From positions 930,001 through 994,000 of the forward strand of contig OX044357.1 of NCBI GenBank assembly GCA_943846675.1: a stretch of 64,000 bases of DNA. Reading direction: 5' to 3'. Below the pieces are notes generated by a model. The model was not told the DNA's origin and did no database searches. It saw only the letters and a list, made by a program, of their open reading frames with translations. This document shows, piece after piece, positions 35,791-45,498 of this stretch. This DNA comes from UBA987 sp002292105 (GTDB taxonomy: Bacteria; Bacteroidota; Bacteroidia; NS11-12g; UBA9320). The first letter of the stretch is position 1, and every line of letters begins with the position of its first letter. Both the position numbers and the translations under genes were made by a program.

Positions 35791-36882
35791 ATGAAATATT
35801 TAAGCCTTATAATACTGTTATTCTTGTCAAAATTTACGAACGGACAAAACAGTCCTCGGGTGTACACGACGTTCGAAAATGTTGCCGTTTTCGACGATTT
35901 CAGTTACGTGGATTCGCGTTGGGATCAGAAAAATTCAAGTGCTGAACGGCTGATCATTTCAGATAACAAATACAGAGTGGAGCGCATCAAAGCCTCCTAC
36001 TTCACAGTTTCTTTGGCTAAAGACGTGCCTGCTCTTTCGGACTTTGAAATTATTACCTCGATTGAGTTAGAAAAAAATAAAGCCAATAAAATGGCTAGTG
36101 GCGGGTTGATACTTAAAGCGCAACAATCTGGTAATGGGGCCATCATCTTAGAAATAAACGCAAAGAGACAATACCGGTTTCGGGTGATGAAAAACGGTGT
36201 CTTAAACTCTCTTTTTACAGATAAGAACGACGGCTGGATTAAGTCTATAAACTTGAGAAAGAAGGGCGTAAATGAAATACGAATATCCACCAAAGGAAAT
36301 GAGTACGATTTATACATTAATAATGTTTTTGAAAGGTCGCTCATCGAAACAGCCTTTAAAGCCGGTCGGGTTGGTTTTTACGCAGATGGACAGAGTACCA
36401 TTACCGCGCATGTGTTTATACTTAAAATTAACGGAAAGCTGGAAGCGGTTAAAGTAGATAAGAAAGAGGATAAGCCAATCGAAAGTGACACGAAAGATGA
36501 TACCTATACGCAACTGGTGAAAGTGTTTAAAGATAAAATTGACAAACAACAGGCGCAAATTGCCCGTTTGAACGAGGACCTAAACGTGTGTAAGGCAAAC
36601 TTGACCTTGGATACCAGTTCGGCTAGCACAGTAAAAGTCCTTACCAAAGAAAATAAGAAACAGGTAGACCGGATTGAAATGCTTGAGCGTGAAAAGGAAG
36701 AAATGCAAAAGCGGTTATCTTATCTTGAATCAATGAAAGAAGACATTGAAAGTCAAACTAACGGCGATATTATACTACATTTAACTAAGTTGTTGTCTGA
36801 TCAAAAGGAGGAGAACAACATATTGAAAAAAGAAAAACTTGAGCTTCAAAAAGAAGTGAGTGAATTAAGAAGACGCAATTAA
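35791..36882 (+). CDS. Secreted LamG/GH16-like jelly-roll protein with C-terminal coiled coil
   Basis: 363 residues. A signal peptide (YLSLIILLFLSKFTNGQ) precedes a beta-sandwich (about 20-220; FDDFSYVDSRWDQKNS, GGLILKAQQSGNGAIIL, GRVGFYADGQSTITAHVF) of the LamG/DUF1080 kind, which often binds polysaccharide. A long charged coiled coil follows (about 240-363). 6 bases separate it from panB, so it may share its transcript. Anchor unknown. Confidence 0.7.
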   Translation: MKYLSLIILLFLSKFTNGQNSPRVYTTFENVAVFDDFSYVDSRWDQKNSSAERLIISDNKYRVERIKASYFTVSLAKDVPALSDFEIITSIELEKNKANKMASGGLILKAQQSGNGAIILEINAKRQYRFRVMKNGVLNSLFTDKNDGWIKSINLRKKGVNEIRISTKGNEYDLYINNVFERSLIETAFKAGRVGFYADGQSTITAHVFILKINGKLEAVKVDKKEDKPIESDTKDDTYTQLVKVFKDKIDKQQAQIARLNEDLNVCKANLTLDTSSASTVKVLTKENKKQVDRIEMLEREKEEMQKRLSYLESMKEDIESQTNGDIILHLTKLLSDQKEENNILKKEKLELQKEVSELRRRN

Positions 36883-36888
36883 AATTAA

Positions 36889-37701
36889 ATGGCTTCAAAC
36901 AATTACAAAAAAGTAACTACGCACGCGTTGTTGGAAATGAAACAACGTGGAGAAAAGATAAGTATGTTAACGGCATACGATTATTCATTTGCAAAAATCA
37001 TTGACGACGCAAATATCGACGTCATACTTGTGGGAGATTCTGCGAGTAATGTGATGGCCGGACACATTTCTACCCTGCCAATAACCTTAGATCAAATGAT
37101 TTATCATGCACAGTCGGTGATCCGTGCTATTGACCGTGCCTTGGTGGTTGTTGATTTGCCTTTTGGTTCTTATCAAGGGAATAGTAAGGAGGCATTAAAT
37201 AGTGCGATTCGGATTATGAAAGAATCTGGTGCACATGCAGTTAAGTTAGAGGGGGGAGAAGAGGTATTAGAATCTGTGACCCGGATTTTGTCTGCAGGTA
37301 TTCCGGTAATGGGCCATTTAGGTTTAACACCACAAAGCATATTTAAATTTGGTACCTACACGGTTCGTGCAAAAGAAGAAGCGGAAGCGGCCAAGTTGAG
37401 AAAAGACGCTAAGCTACTTGAAGATGCGGGTTGTTTTGGTCTTGTATTAGAAAAGATTCCAGCCAAATTAGCGAAGGAAGTAACCGACTCTGTTGACATA
37501 CCTGTTATTGGCATTGGTGCAGGTGCAGGTGTTGATGGTCAAGTGCTTGTCCTGCACGACTTAATTGGATTAACAAAGGAATTCAATCCACGTTTTTTAA
37601 GACGCTATTTAAATCTATACGACGATGTAAAAGGTGCCGTTCAGAATTATATAGCCGACGTAAAAAGTAAAGACTTTCCGAACGAAGAAGAACAGTATTG
37701 A
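36889..37701 (+). CDS. panB: Ketopantoate hydroxymethyltransferase PanB
   Basis: 270 residues, TIM-barrel enzyme of pantothenate (vitamin B5/CoA) synthesis. Metal-site VGDSASNVMAG near residue 45, DLPFGSYQG near 85, KLEGG near 115, GHLGLTPQS near 138, and GIGAGAGVDGQVLVLHDL near 204 are all normal. Confidence 0.97.
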   Translation: MASNNYKKVTTHALLEMKQRGEKISMLTAYDYSFAKIIDDANIDVILVGDSASNVMAGHISTLPITLDQMIYHAQSVIRAIDRALVVVDLPFGSYQGNSKEALNSAIRIMKESGAHAVKLEGGEEVLESVTRILSAGIPVMGHLGLTPQSIFKFGTYTVRAKEEAEAAKLRKDAKLLEDAGCFGLVLEKIPAKLAKEVTDSVDIPVIGIGAGAGVDGQVLVLHDLIGLTKEFNPRFLRRYLNLYDDVKGAVQNYIADVKSKDFPNEEEQY

Positions 37702-38119
37702 TAATTTTAAATGTTGAATGTTCATTGAGGATTTAGGTAAAAGATATTTTAGCTATTAGTCATTAGCCAACAGCCAACAGCCAATAGCCAATAGCCAATA
37801 GGGATGTTGATTCTCAATTCTGAGCTCTAACCACCTTAAGCGTTAGTCACAGCGTAGTGAAGAATTCAATTAAAAATTAAAAATTAAGAATTAAGCATTC
37901 GGATTTGCGCAGCAAATCCGACAGCAATTGTCTTTTGAGTTTACTATCAGTTTCGACGGTATGATTCTTCGGGTTTCTCGTCGTCAACCACTCTGAATGA
38001 TGGTCAGGCTTATTTAGGTTATTCAATCCCTCAATCCTTTAATCCATCAATCCTTCAAAATTATCAGCCAGAAATTCTACATTCAAAATTTTACATTTTT
38101 CATTTCGGCCGCAGGCCGA
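37702..38119. repeat. Intergenic region with heptamer, octamer and hairpin repeats
   Basis: No gene. Contains five 7-bp units (C/T)AGCCAA at 37764-37798, four 7-bp units AATTAAA/G at 37868-37895, a 9-bp hairpin CGGATTTGC-GCA-GCAAATCCG at 37900-37920, 8-bp CAATCC-type units near 38025-38055, and a small hairpin TCGGCC-GCA-GGCCGA at 38105-38119 just after the TPM protein stop. Both hairpins have the same GCA triloop. Confidence 0.7.
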
Positions 38120-38875
38120 CTACCAACTTCCGCCAGCGCCACCGCCACCAAAGCTACCGCCACCGAATCCGCCGAATCCACCTCCACCGCCAGTAAATCC
38201 ACCTCCGCCACCTCCGATGTAACCTCCGGCTCCTGGTCCCATAATCCAACCACCTGAGCGGTTGCGATAGGTTTTACCGTTGTTACTCCCGAAAGAGGAG
38301 AAAATGATAATAAGTATGATGACTAAAACGATGATCAGCCACGTTGGAAACCCGTTGTCTGGTCCTGTGCCTCCTTTATATTCGCCCGCTGCAAACAAGA
38401 TTAATTGATCCACGGCTTTGTCTACACCTTCATAAAAACCGACGTTTCTAAAATTAGGTTTCAGAATGTAATCTACGACCCGGCCAGCATATGCGTCGGT
38501 CACTCTATGTTCCAAACCTCTGCCGACTTGAATAAACATCTTGCGGTCTTTAACCGCTACGTAAATAAGAATGCCATTGTTGTTGTCGCTCCCACCAACA
38601 CCCCATGCTTTAGCCATTTTGTTGGAATACGTGAATACGTCTTCACCTTCTAAACTCTCGTCAAGGCAAATGGCAATCTGATTGCTGGTAGAGTCATCGT
38701 AGTTACGCAGTTTTTCGCACAGACGATTTTCTTGCTCATCAGATAATACTTTGGCAAAATCTTGTACAAATACGCATTGCCCTGTATTGGGCTTAGGTAC
38801 ATCTTTCGCCACAGCGAAAAGTGCAACGAGGCTAAGCAGCAGGGTAAGAACCTTACGCACCATAACTGATATCAT
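38120..38875 (-). CDS. TPM-domain protein with Gly-rich C-terminus
   Basis: 251 residues. Signal peptide (VLTLLLSLVALFAVAK; a start at 38863 is also possible), TPM domain (VQDFAKVLSDEQENRL, NGILIYVAVKDRKMFIQ), one TM segment near residue 180, then a Gly-rich tail (many GGGG and GGFG units). Such YgcG-type proteins are thought to be extracytoplasmic phosphatase-like. It is downstream of a second TPM gene and LemA, a conserved trio. Confidence 0.88.
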   Translation of the reverse strand: MISVMVRKVLTLLLSLVALFAVAKDVPKPNTGQCVFVQDFAKVLSDEQENRLCEKLRNYDDSTSNQIAICLDESLEGEDVFTYSNKMAKAWGVGGSDNNNGILIYVAVKDRKMFIQVGRGLEHRVTDAYAGRVVDYILKPNFRNVGFYEGVDKAVDQLILFAAGEYKGGTGPDNGFPTWLIIVLVIILIIIFSSFGSNNGKTYRNRSGGWIMGPGAGGYIGGGGGGFTGGGGGFGGFGGGSFGGGGAGGSW

Positions 38876-39287
38876 TGGTCAATTCGTTTCCTTTAGAATC
38901 ATCGGCAGGGAAATAAGTTTGCAACTGTTCTCCTGCATTTTGAATGCCTGCTATAATGCCTGATGTAATGTCATTCTGCTTGAAATACGTCGTCATTTTT
39001 TCTTTGGTTGTTTCCCAAAAATCATCTGGAACTTTTTCGTCAATTCCAGAGTCCCCTATAATGCTAAAGCAATGATCTTTGAGTGCAACATATATCAATA
39101 CGCCGTTGCGCAATGCTGTAGCATCCATCTCTAAATGAAAGAACAAATTTTGGGCTTTAAACACGGGGTCTCCTTTGCAGTATTCGTCAATATGCACACG
39201 AATCTCTCCTGAACACATTTCTTCAGCTTCTGCGATGGCAGCCAATATTTGTTTCTCTTTTTTGGTTGAGAACGGTCTCCAGGCCAT
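38853..39287 (-). CDS. TPM-domain protein (short, cytoplasmic form)
   Basis: 144 residues, no signal peptide. TPM fold: QILAAIAEAEEMCSGEIRVH, then LRNGVLIYVALKDH and FSIIGDSGIDEKVP. It lies 4 bases after lemA and overlaps the larger TPM gene by 23 bases. Known to occur in LemA-TPM-TPM operons. Confidence 0.88.
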   Translation of the reverse strand: MAWRPFSTKKEKQILAAIAEAEEMCSGEIRVHIDEYCKGDPVFKAQNLFFHLEMDATALRNGVLIYVALKDHCFSIIGDSGIDEKVPDDFWETTKEKMTTYFKQNDITSGIIAGIQNAGEQLQTYFPADDSKGNELTNDISYGA

Positions 39288-39291
39288 TAGG

Positions 39292-39888
39292 CTATTTTGA
39301 GCGATTTAAAGCATCGTCCATATCAGGGGCATTTTCACTTCCTGGATTAGACTTGAACAATGGTTTTTCGTCGAAACCTAACATTCCGCTATACAAACCA
39401 TTAGGTAGGCGCTTGATTTTAATGTTGTAATTGGTTGCAGCTTCGTTGTAGTCAACACGTGCTGAAGCAATTCGATTTTCAATTCCTTCATATTGGTGTT
39501 GGAAATCACGATAAGCCTGCACGGCTTGAAGCTCTGGGTATCGTTCAACGACCAACATCAATTTACTTAATGAACCTTTCAATTGTGCTTGAGCTTGTTC
39601 GAACTGGGCTAGGTTTTCGGCAGTTAAATTATCTGCTGAAATGTTAATTCCAGTAGCTTTAGCTCGGGCTTCAATTACTGCAGTCAACGTTTCCTGCTCA
39701 AAATCTGCGGCATTCTTAACAATCGACGCAAGACCTTGAACCTTATCAGCACGCGCTTGATAAGCAGTTTCAACGTCAGCCCATTTTTGGTCAACCTTTT
39801 TTCCAGAGCTTAACATGCCATTATAGCTCATTGCAATCCAAATCACCGCAGCTATGGCGATGATGATCCACATCTTATTTTTACCCAT
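39292..39888 (-). CDS. lemA: LemA family protein
   Basis: 198 residues; N-terminal TM (MWIIIAIAAVIWIAMSYNG) then a long helical bundle with the family markers DQKWADVETAYQARADKV-like (starting VDQKWADVE) and VVERYPELQAVQAYRDFQ. Helical, mostly exposed outside. Role not defined. Confidence 0.93.
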   Translation of the reverse strand: MGKNKMWIIIAIAAVIWIAMSYNGMLSSGKKVDQKWADVETAYQARADKVQGLASIVKNAADFEQETLTAVIEARAKATGINISADNLTAENLAQFEQAQAQLKGSLSKLMLVVERYPELQAVQAYRDFQHQYEGIENRIASARVDYNEAATNYNIKIKRLPNGLYSGMLGFDEKPLFKSNPGSENAPDMDDALNRSK

Positions 39889-39933
39889 TTATTTAGTTAT
39901 TAGTTAATACAAGTATACAATTTATGACTTGAA

Positions 39934-40887
39934 TTAGTCTTCAAGCGTTATGCCAAACGACTCTTGAATCTGGTATCTGTTGCGTTCCCGAGCAGATCGA
40001 CTAATCAATTCGCCTAAGAAACCTGCAACAAATAATTGTACACCGATAATCATGGCGAGTATGCCAAGATAAAACAAAGGACGCTCAGTCATCTCATATT
40101 CCTTCCAAACTAGCCTAGCAATCGACAAATACGATGCAATGGCAAATCCGCCTAAGAAACTCAAGCCACCCAAGCTTCCAAAAAGATGCATTGGCCGTTT
40201 ACCAAACTTGCCAACAAACATGATGGACAATAAATCCAATGGGCCGTATATAAATCGACTCAGGCCAAATTTTGTTGTACCGAATTTTCGTGCTTGGTGT
40301 TGAACTACTTTTTCACCAATGTTGCCAAACCCGGCCCATTTTGCAATAACCGGAATGTAGCGGTGCATTTCGCCATACACTTCAATATTTTTTACCACTT
40401 CAACATTGTAGGCTTTCAAGCCACAATTCATGTCGTGCAGTTTTACACCAGACATCTTGCTGGTTACGTAGTTATATAACTTCGTTGGAATCGTTTTGGT
40501 AATGGGGTCGAATCGCTTCTTTTTCCAGCCCGAAACGATGTCGTATCCACCTTCAACAATCATCTTATATAATTCAGGAATCTCTTCTGGAGAATCTTGT
40601 AAGTCGGCATCCATGGTGATTACAACATTGCCTTCGGCGTATTTAAATCCTTCGTTGAGCGCCGCAGACTTGCCGTAGTTTCTTCTAAACTTGATGGCTT
40701 TAATGTTGCTATTGGATTCCATTAAATTTTTAACGACACTCCATGAGGTATCAGAACTTCCGTCGTCGATAAAAAGAATTTCGTAACTATAATTATTCTC
40801 ATCCATTACACGAGAGATCCAAGCTGCTAATTCAGGCAGCGACTCTTCCTCATTAAATAATGGTATAACAATAGAAACGTTGTTCAT
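39934..40887 (-). CDS. Glycosyltransferase family 2, polyisoprenyl-phosphate type
   Basis: 317 residues. GT-A start SIVIPLFNEEESLPEL, nucleotide-sugar DDGSSDTSW, catalytic DADLQDSPEEIP, and SGWKKKRFDPITK. The C-terminus has two TM helices (about 235-255 and 265-290), as in ArnC/GtrB/DPM1-like transferases that load sugar onto undecaprenyl phosphate. Near neighbour of the pyrC-like gene (10 bases). Confidence 0.93.
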   Translation of the reverse strand: MNNVSIVIPLFNEEESLPELAAWISRVMDENNYSYEILFIDDGSSDTSWSVVKNLMESNSNIKAIKFRRNYGKSAALNEGFKYAEGNVVITMDADLQDSPEEIPELYKMIVEGGYDIVSGWKKKRFDPITKTIPTKLYNYVTSKMSGVKLHDMNCGLKAYNVEVVKNIEVYGEMHRYIPVIAKWAGFGNIGEKVVQHQARKFGTTKFGLSRFIYGPLDLLSIMFVGKFGKRPMHLFGSLGGLSFLGGFAIASYLSIARLVWKEYEMTERPLFYLGILAMIIGVQLFVAGFLGELISRSARERNRYQIQESFGITLED

Positions 40888-40897
40888 AAATCGTGTA

Positions 40898-42184
40898 TTA
40901 GTAACTTATTTGGTGTGCTCCATTAATGGTAAGGACACATTTTCCAGTGAGTTCGGTGTTGAATAATGGGTTGTTTTCAGACTTCGACAAGTTTGATGCC
41001 TTGTTGTAAGACCACTTAGCAGATGGATTGGCAACCCATAAGTTTGCCTTATTCCCTTTCGCAATTGAGTTATGGTTTAAACCCAATAGTCTTCTTGGCG
41101 TATGTGCTGTTCGCGTTACAAATGTTTCTAAATCAATTGTATCGGCCAATGCCTCGTTATACAACGCGTAGAAACTTTGGAGTCCGTTTATGCCAAACCG
41201 CGCATAGTCAAACTCTACTTGCTTGTTTTCTATGTTTTGTGGATTGTGATCTGAAACTATGGCATCAATAGTGCCATCAATGATTCCTTTTAATAAAGCT
41301 TTTCGGTCTTTCTCACCTCTGAAAGGAGGAGTTACTTTAAAATTAGTGTCGTAAGACAGAATGGCATTGTCTGTATAAACAAGATGCCAGATACTCACAT
41401 CGCACGTAATTTTTATTCCCGCTTTTTTTGCTTTCCGGATTAAATCTACCGATTTAGCTGATGAGATATGACTAAAGTGCATAGAAGCATCGGCGTATGC
41501 AGCAATGTCAATTTCTTTTTTTATTTGGCTCGTTTCTGCCAAGTCTGGTTGTTGTTTTAACCCTGTATGAATGGTTACAGCACTTTCGTTAACCGATGCG
41601 CCAACAGACAAGTCTGCATCAAGCGCATGACTCATGATTAATCCGCCTACTTGTTTGCCGTACAGTAATGCTCTAGTCAAAGTGCCAGAAGATTGGTAGC
41701 CATTGTCGCCATTGCTAAACCCAACGGCTCCGGCCTGCCTCATGTCATACATTTCGGTAATGTCTTGACCAGCCATGTCTATTGTGGTAGCACCAATTGG
41801 CAACAAGTCAGGAAGCACTTGTTCACCGATTTGCTTGATATATTCTATCTGTGATTTGTTTTGAATCACAGGGTCTGTGGCGGGTTGTATGGTTAAAGAT
41901 GTAAAGCCACTGGCTGCAGCTGCAGCAGCACCAGACCGAATGTCTTCTTTGTGTTCGTACCCTGGATCTTTTAGCTGACAGCGCAAATCACACATGCCTG
42001 GCAATACATAACTTCCTTTTGCATCAAATACTGTTTCCGAATTGGAACGTATAGGTTTTTTGGAAATTTGTGTAATGACACCTTTTTCGATTAAAATGTC
42101 TACGGTTTGGCGATTGAGATCACTGGAAGGGTCAACTAATGTGCCCCGAGTAATGAGTATAGTGTTGTCAGACAATTGTCCCAT
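40898..42184 (-). CDS. Dihydroorotase-like protein, metal ligands missing
   Basis: 428 residues from ATG at 42184, which is 2 bases after the previous stop; the longer frame would overlap it. Amidohydrolase fold similar to PyrC. The usual HxH metal motif (DxHxHLREPG) is replaced by CDLRCQLKDPGYEHKED, so both histidines are lost. Later it keeps SHISSAKS and SDHNPQN (where active PyrC has TDHAPH-like). So it is probably a non-catalytic paralogue like the pseudo-dihydroorotases that support aspartate transcarbamoylase, or a different enzyme. An active PyrC would then be elsewhere. Confidence 0.8.
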   Translation of the reverse strand: MGQLSDNTILITRGTLVDPSSDLNRQTVDILIEKGVITQISKKPIRSNSETVFDAKGSYVLPGMCDLRCQLKDPGYEHKEDIRSGAAAAAASGFTSLTIQPATDPVIQNKSQIEYIKQIGEQVLPDLLPIGATTIDMAGQDITEMYDMRQAGAVGFSNGDNGYQSSGTLTRALLYGKQVGGLIMSHALDADLSVGASVNESAVTIHTGLKQQPDLAETSQIKKEIDIAAYADASMHFSHISSAKSVDLIRKAKKAGIKITCDVSIWHLVYTDNAILSYDTNFKVTPPFRGEKDRKALLKGIIDGTIDAIVSDHNPQNIENKQVEFDYARFGINGLQSFYALYNEALADTIDLETFVTRTAHTPRRLLGLNHNSIAKGNKANLWVANPSAKWSYNKASNLSKSENNPLFNTELTGKCVLTINGAHQISY

Positions 42185-42186
42185 TT

Positions 42187-44220
42187 TTATTGTTTGACCG
42201 TGGTCGACCAAAATCTCAACAAAAGTATCTCAATTGCCAAGAAAATCAATGCAAGAATGATACATGCTTTCCAAAATTGTTTTCCAAATCGATATTGTGA
42301 AACCGTTTCGGTTACATAAGTGGTTGGGTTATCCATCACATCCACGGTCGAATTTGGGAAAATTGCGGCGATATCACTAGTGGACAGAAAGGTGTTTTTA
42401 GACTCAGATCTATCGTAATTGAACGCAATAACTTGCAACAAAGTGTCAGCCGTTTGCAGTGCAATGTTGCCTGCACGTAATTGGTCGAAACCCGCATCAA
42501 TAAAGGGAGAAGCGCCAACTGTATTGACGACTGGCATCCATTCTGCATCCCCGTCAATTAAATTTAATTCTCCTTGTAGGCGGCGAGATTCAGGTACGGC
42601 TTTAAAAATATTCCTATTGCTTATGGTGTTTGACAATGGATAGTCTACCGAACGGTTCATGGCCATCTTAATTACCGTTGGAACAAATAGTCCATGTTTT
42701 GGGAAATTACTCCATGTATCGTTCAATGGGCAAGCCAAAACATATGCGTGCCCGGTGCCTATTTTACTTTCAGATAAAAATACATCACGATTTTCTAAGG
42801 TCATTAAAGCATAATGAGCGACGCTTTCAACATTAAGTCGGTAATATTTTTTTATAGAAGGGTAGTTTGGATTGTCCGGTATCTTTTTAAACACTTGGTC
42901 AAAAAGTGGGTTTTGTAAGTCTAACATCCCAACTTTCGTGTTGAGTTCAGTTGTTTGCTCAATTTTAGGCAGGCCTAAAATCTTACTCAAATCACCCAGT
43001 TGATTTTGAGAAGGAATAGACGATGGAACAACCAAGATGCTACCACCTGAACTCACATAGTCAGATATTGCAGCAACCATACCAGAGCTAAGGCTGGTCA
43101 CTTCATTTAGAATCACCAAGTCTGTTGTTTCCAATTCAGACAAGTCAATGTTACCTGCAATTTGATTTGACAATGCGTAATAGGTGTCTGGCCCGAACAG
43201 TCTGTTTATGTAAACGTTTGGCTGACTTCCGTTCACAGCCATTATATTCAGGCTTGCTTTAACATTAAAGCTCAGGTAATAGGTGTCGTCAAATATGATT
43301 GGATTGTCTTCGATGCTTGCTTTAATTCGTTGCCAACCTGAGGTTTTTACGGTAAAGCCAACCAATACCGATGTCTTGCTATTCCCTTCAACATCAAATC
43401 CAGTTACAGACTTTTTTTCTCCGTTTATCACCAAGGCCAAACTTCCACCATTAAGGGCATCGTCTCCATGATTGGAAATTTGAATGACAAGATTAATTGG
43501 GGCGTTAAGTTGAACCACCGGAGACTCGATCCAAGCCGAATCAATACTGATGTTGTTATTTTTTATTGGCTGTGTAGGTGATAAGGTTACCAATAAATTG
43601 CTGTCTGTTGTTTCGCTTGAGGCCGGAGCGCTACTACCCTGAAAATCTGAAAAGAGATACAGGTGTTTTTTGTTTGAACCGCTACTTGTTAAACTTTGAT
43701 TTAAACCATCTACGACGTCTACTAAAGGCTTGGTCGTTTTGTCTATGTCTATATTGTCGACAAACGAAATCGCATCTTTTTGATTGACCGGCAATTGTCC
43801 CATTGTTGTATTGCTATTCACAATAAATCGGTCTGTAGGTAAATATGATTTTATTAATTCTCGTGCTTTAGACTTTGCTTCCTCAATTAGTGGGCCTTGC
43901 TTTCCGTCGTTGTCCATGCTAAAGGAGTTGTCTATATAGATTCCGACGATTTCATCATTTTGACTGACTGTTTGATTGTCGACAGGAATATATGGCTGCG
44001 CAAAGGCAAAGACCAGGAATGCGAGGGCCAACAATCGTGCCAGCAAAACAAGAAAGTTTCGAAGCTTCTTAATCGATTGCGTCTGTTTTTGAACGTTTTT
44101 TAGGAAGCGGACATTTGGGAACAAGACTTTTTTGTATCTCCTAAAATGGAACAGATGAACGATGATGGGCACCGCAAGAAGCAATAATGCCCACAAAAAA
44201 TTAGGATAAACAAAACTCAT
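42187..44220 (-). CDS. BatA-type/vWA-domain membrane protein
   Basis: 677 residues. Begins FVYPNFLWALLLLAVPIIVH, the N-terminal membrane domain of BatA/aerotolerance proteins, followed by a second TM. A vWA MIDAS site lies near residue 95 (IYIDNSFSMDND, DxSxS). Then Ig-like beta domains and a glutamine-amidotransferase-like region (ISDYVSSGGSILVVP), and a last TM (FWKACIILALIFLAIEILLL). Bacteroidota-specific; role not established. Confidence 0.82.
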   Translation of the reverse strand: MSFVYPNFLWALLLLAVPIIVHLFHFRRYKKVLFPNVRFLKNVQKQTQSIKKLRNFLVLLARLLALAFLVFAFAQPYIPVDNQTVSQNDEIVGIYIDNSFSMDNDGKQGPLIEEAKSKARELIKSYLPTDRFIVNSNTTMGQLPVNQKDAISFVDNIDIDKTTKPLVDVVDGLNQSLTSSGSNKKHLYLFSDFQGSSAPASSETTDSNLLVTLSPTQPIKNNNISIDSAWIESPVVQLNAPINLVIQISNHGDDALNGGSLALVINGEKKSVTGFDVEGNSKTSVLVGFTVKTSGWQRIKASIEDNPIIFDDTYYLSFNVKASLNIMAVNGSQPNVYINRLFGPDTYYALSNQIAGNIDLSELETTDLVILNEVTSLSSGMVAAISDYVSSGGSILVVPSSIPSQNQLGDLSKILGLPKIEQTTELNTKVGMLDLQNPLFDQVFKKIPDNPNYPSIKKYYRLNVESVAHYALMTLENRDVFLSESKIGTGHAYVLACPLNDTWSNFPKHGLFVPTVIKMAMNRSVDYPLSNTISNRNIFKAVPESRRLQGELNLIDGDAEWMPVVNTVGASPFIDAGFDQLRAGNIALQTADTLLQVIAFNYDRSESKNTFLSTSDIAAIFPNSTVDVMDNPTTYVTETVSQYRFGKQFWKACIILALIFLAIEILLLRFWSTTVKQ

Positions 44221-44461
44221 ATTAAGGTATACGCTGTGACTGGGTTTTTATTTTCGCAAATGTATACTCTTATGGATATTTATGAATTGAGAATTGGAAA
44301 TAGAAATTAGATATATATGGTGGCCACTTCAATTAGTAGCGTTGTCAAAAGAATCAGCGTTCATTTGTAATAATTTACTCACACTGTATGTCGTGTAAAA
44401 CATAGGTGAACTAATCATGATGTAACCGCGTTATAGGAATATTCAAATACGAAAAACACCA

Positions 44462-45463
44462 TTGAATAAAATAACATTTTTCATAGTAGGTCTTGCCTTA
44501 ATCACAGTTAGTGCCTGCACGGATAACGATTTTGATAACAATGGCGTTGAGATTCCGAACTTTAATTTTTCAAAAACAATTGTTTTTGAAGACAGTCTTT
44601 CCACGTACAACATATTTACTGGCAAGATGTCTGAGTTAAATCCTTCTGAAGGTTTTGAAGAATTGGCATTAAGTTCAGTGTTGTTTACAGATTTTGCGGA
44701 AAAACAGAGGCTCGTTAAAATTCCACCAGGTAAGAAGATGATAAAGTCACCTGACGGGTCCATCCAGTTTCCTGACGGGACGGTCTTAACCAAAACTTTC
44801 TTCTACGCCGACGATGAACGAGACCCGAGTTTAGGAAGAAGAATAATTGAAACCAGGTTACTTATAAAAGAAAGTTCAACGTGGAACGTTGCGACATATG
44901 TTTGGAATCAAGAACAAACGGCAGCGACTTTAGAATTAAATGGAATTACCACACAAGTGTCTTGGATAAACGAGGCAGGTGCCAACAAAACTATAAGCTA
45001 TAAAGTGCCCACAGAAAACCAATGTATGACGTGTCACCAATCAAATGGAACGATGTCTCATTTGGGCCCAACCCTCACTAACTTAAACCGAGAAGTAGAA
45101 AAAGATAGTCAACAGGTAAATCAAATCAGCCATTTACAACGCATAGGTTTTATGGAGGATTTTGACTTGGCAGAGGTGCCGAGCATGGTAAATTATAAAG
45201 ACGGACAAGCTTCGTTATCAGACAGAGGACGAGCGTATTTGGCCATGAACTGTGCACATTGTCACAACCCTAAGGCTTGGGATACGCCAGCCGGTAAGGA
45301 TTTAGATTTTCGTTACAATACTGCATTTGGGCAGACAGGTATTTCTGATGCCAAAGACAGAATAATCAGAAATGTAATGGACGGGGATATGCCCTTTATT
45401 GGCACAACGGTAATGGACCACACGGGTGTTGCCTTGATTGTTGAATACATTGAAAGTTTGTAA
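44462..45463 (+). CDS. SO2930-type diheme cytochrome c lipoprotein
   Basis: 333 residues, TTG start at 44462 (no ATG in frame). Lipobox ITVSACTD. Two heme sites: CMTCH near residue 192 and CAHCH near 265, and a long N-terminal beta domain (DGSIQFPDGTVLTKTFFY). The whole matches SO2930-like diheme proteins, which usually pair with a beta-helix partner (not found here). Periplasmic or OM electron carrier. Confidence 0.88.
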   Translation: MNKITFFIVGLALITVSACTDNDFDNNGVEIPNFNFSKTIVFEDSLSTYNIFTGKMSELNPSEGFEELALSSVLFTDFAEKQRLVKIPPGKKMIKSPDGSIQFPDGTVLTKTFFYADDERDPSLGRRIIETRLLIKESSTWNVATYVWNQEQTAATLELNGITTQVSWINEAGANKTISYKVPTENQCMTCHQSNGTMSHLGPTLTNLNREVEKDSQQVNQISHLQRIGFMEDFDLAEVPSMVNYKDGQASLSDRGRAYLAMNCAHCHNPKAWDTPAGKDLDFRYNTAFGQTGISDAKDRIIRNVMDGDMPFIGTTVMDHTGVALIVEYIESL

Positions 45464-45498
45464 TATCTAAATTAAGTCCAATGTCTTAATTTGCGACC

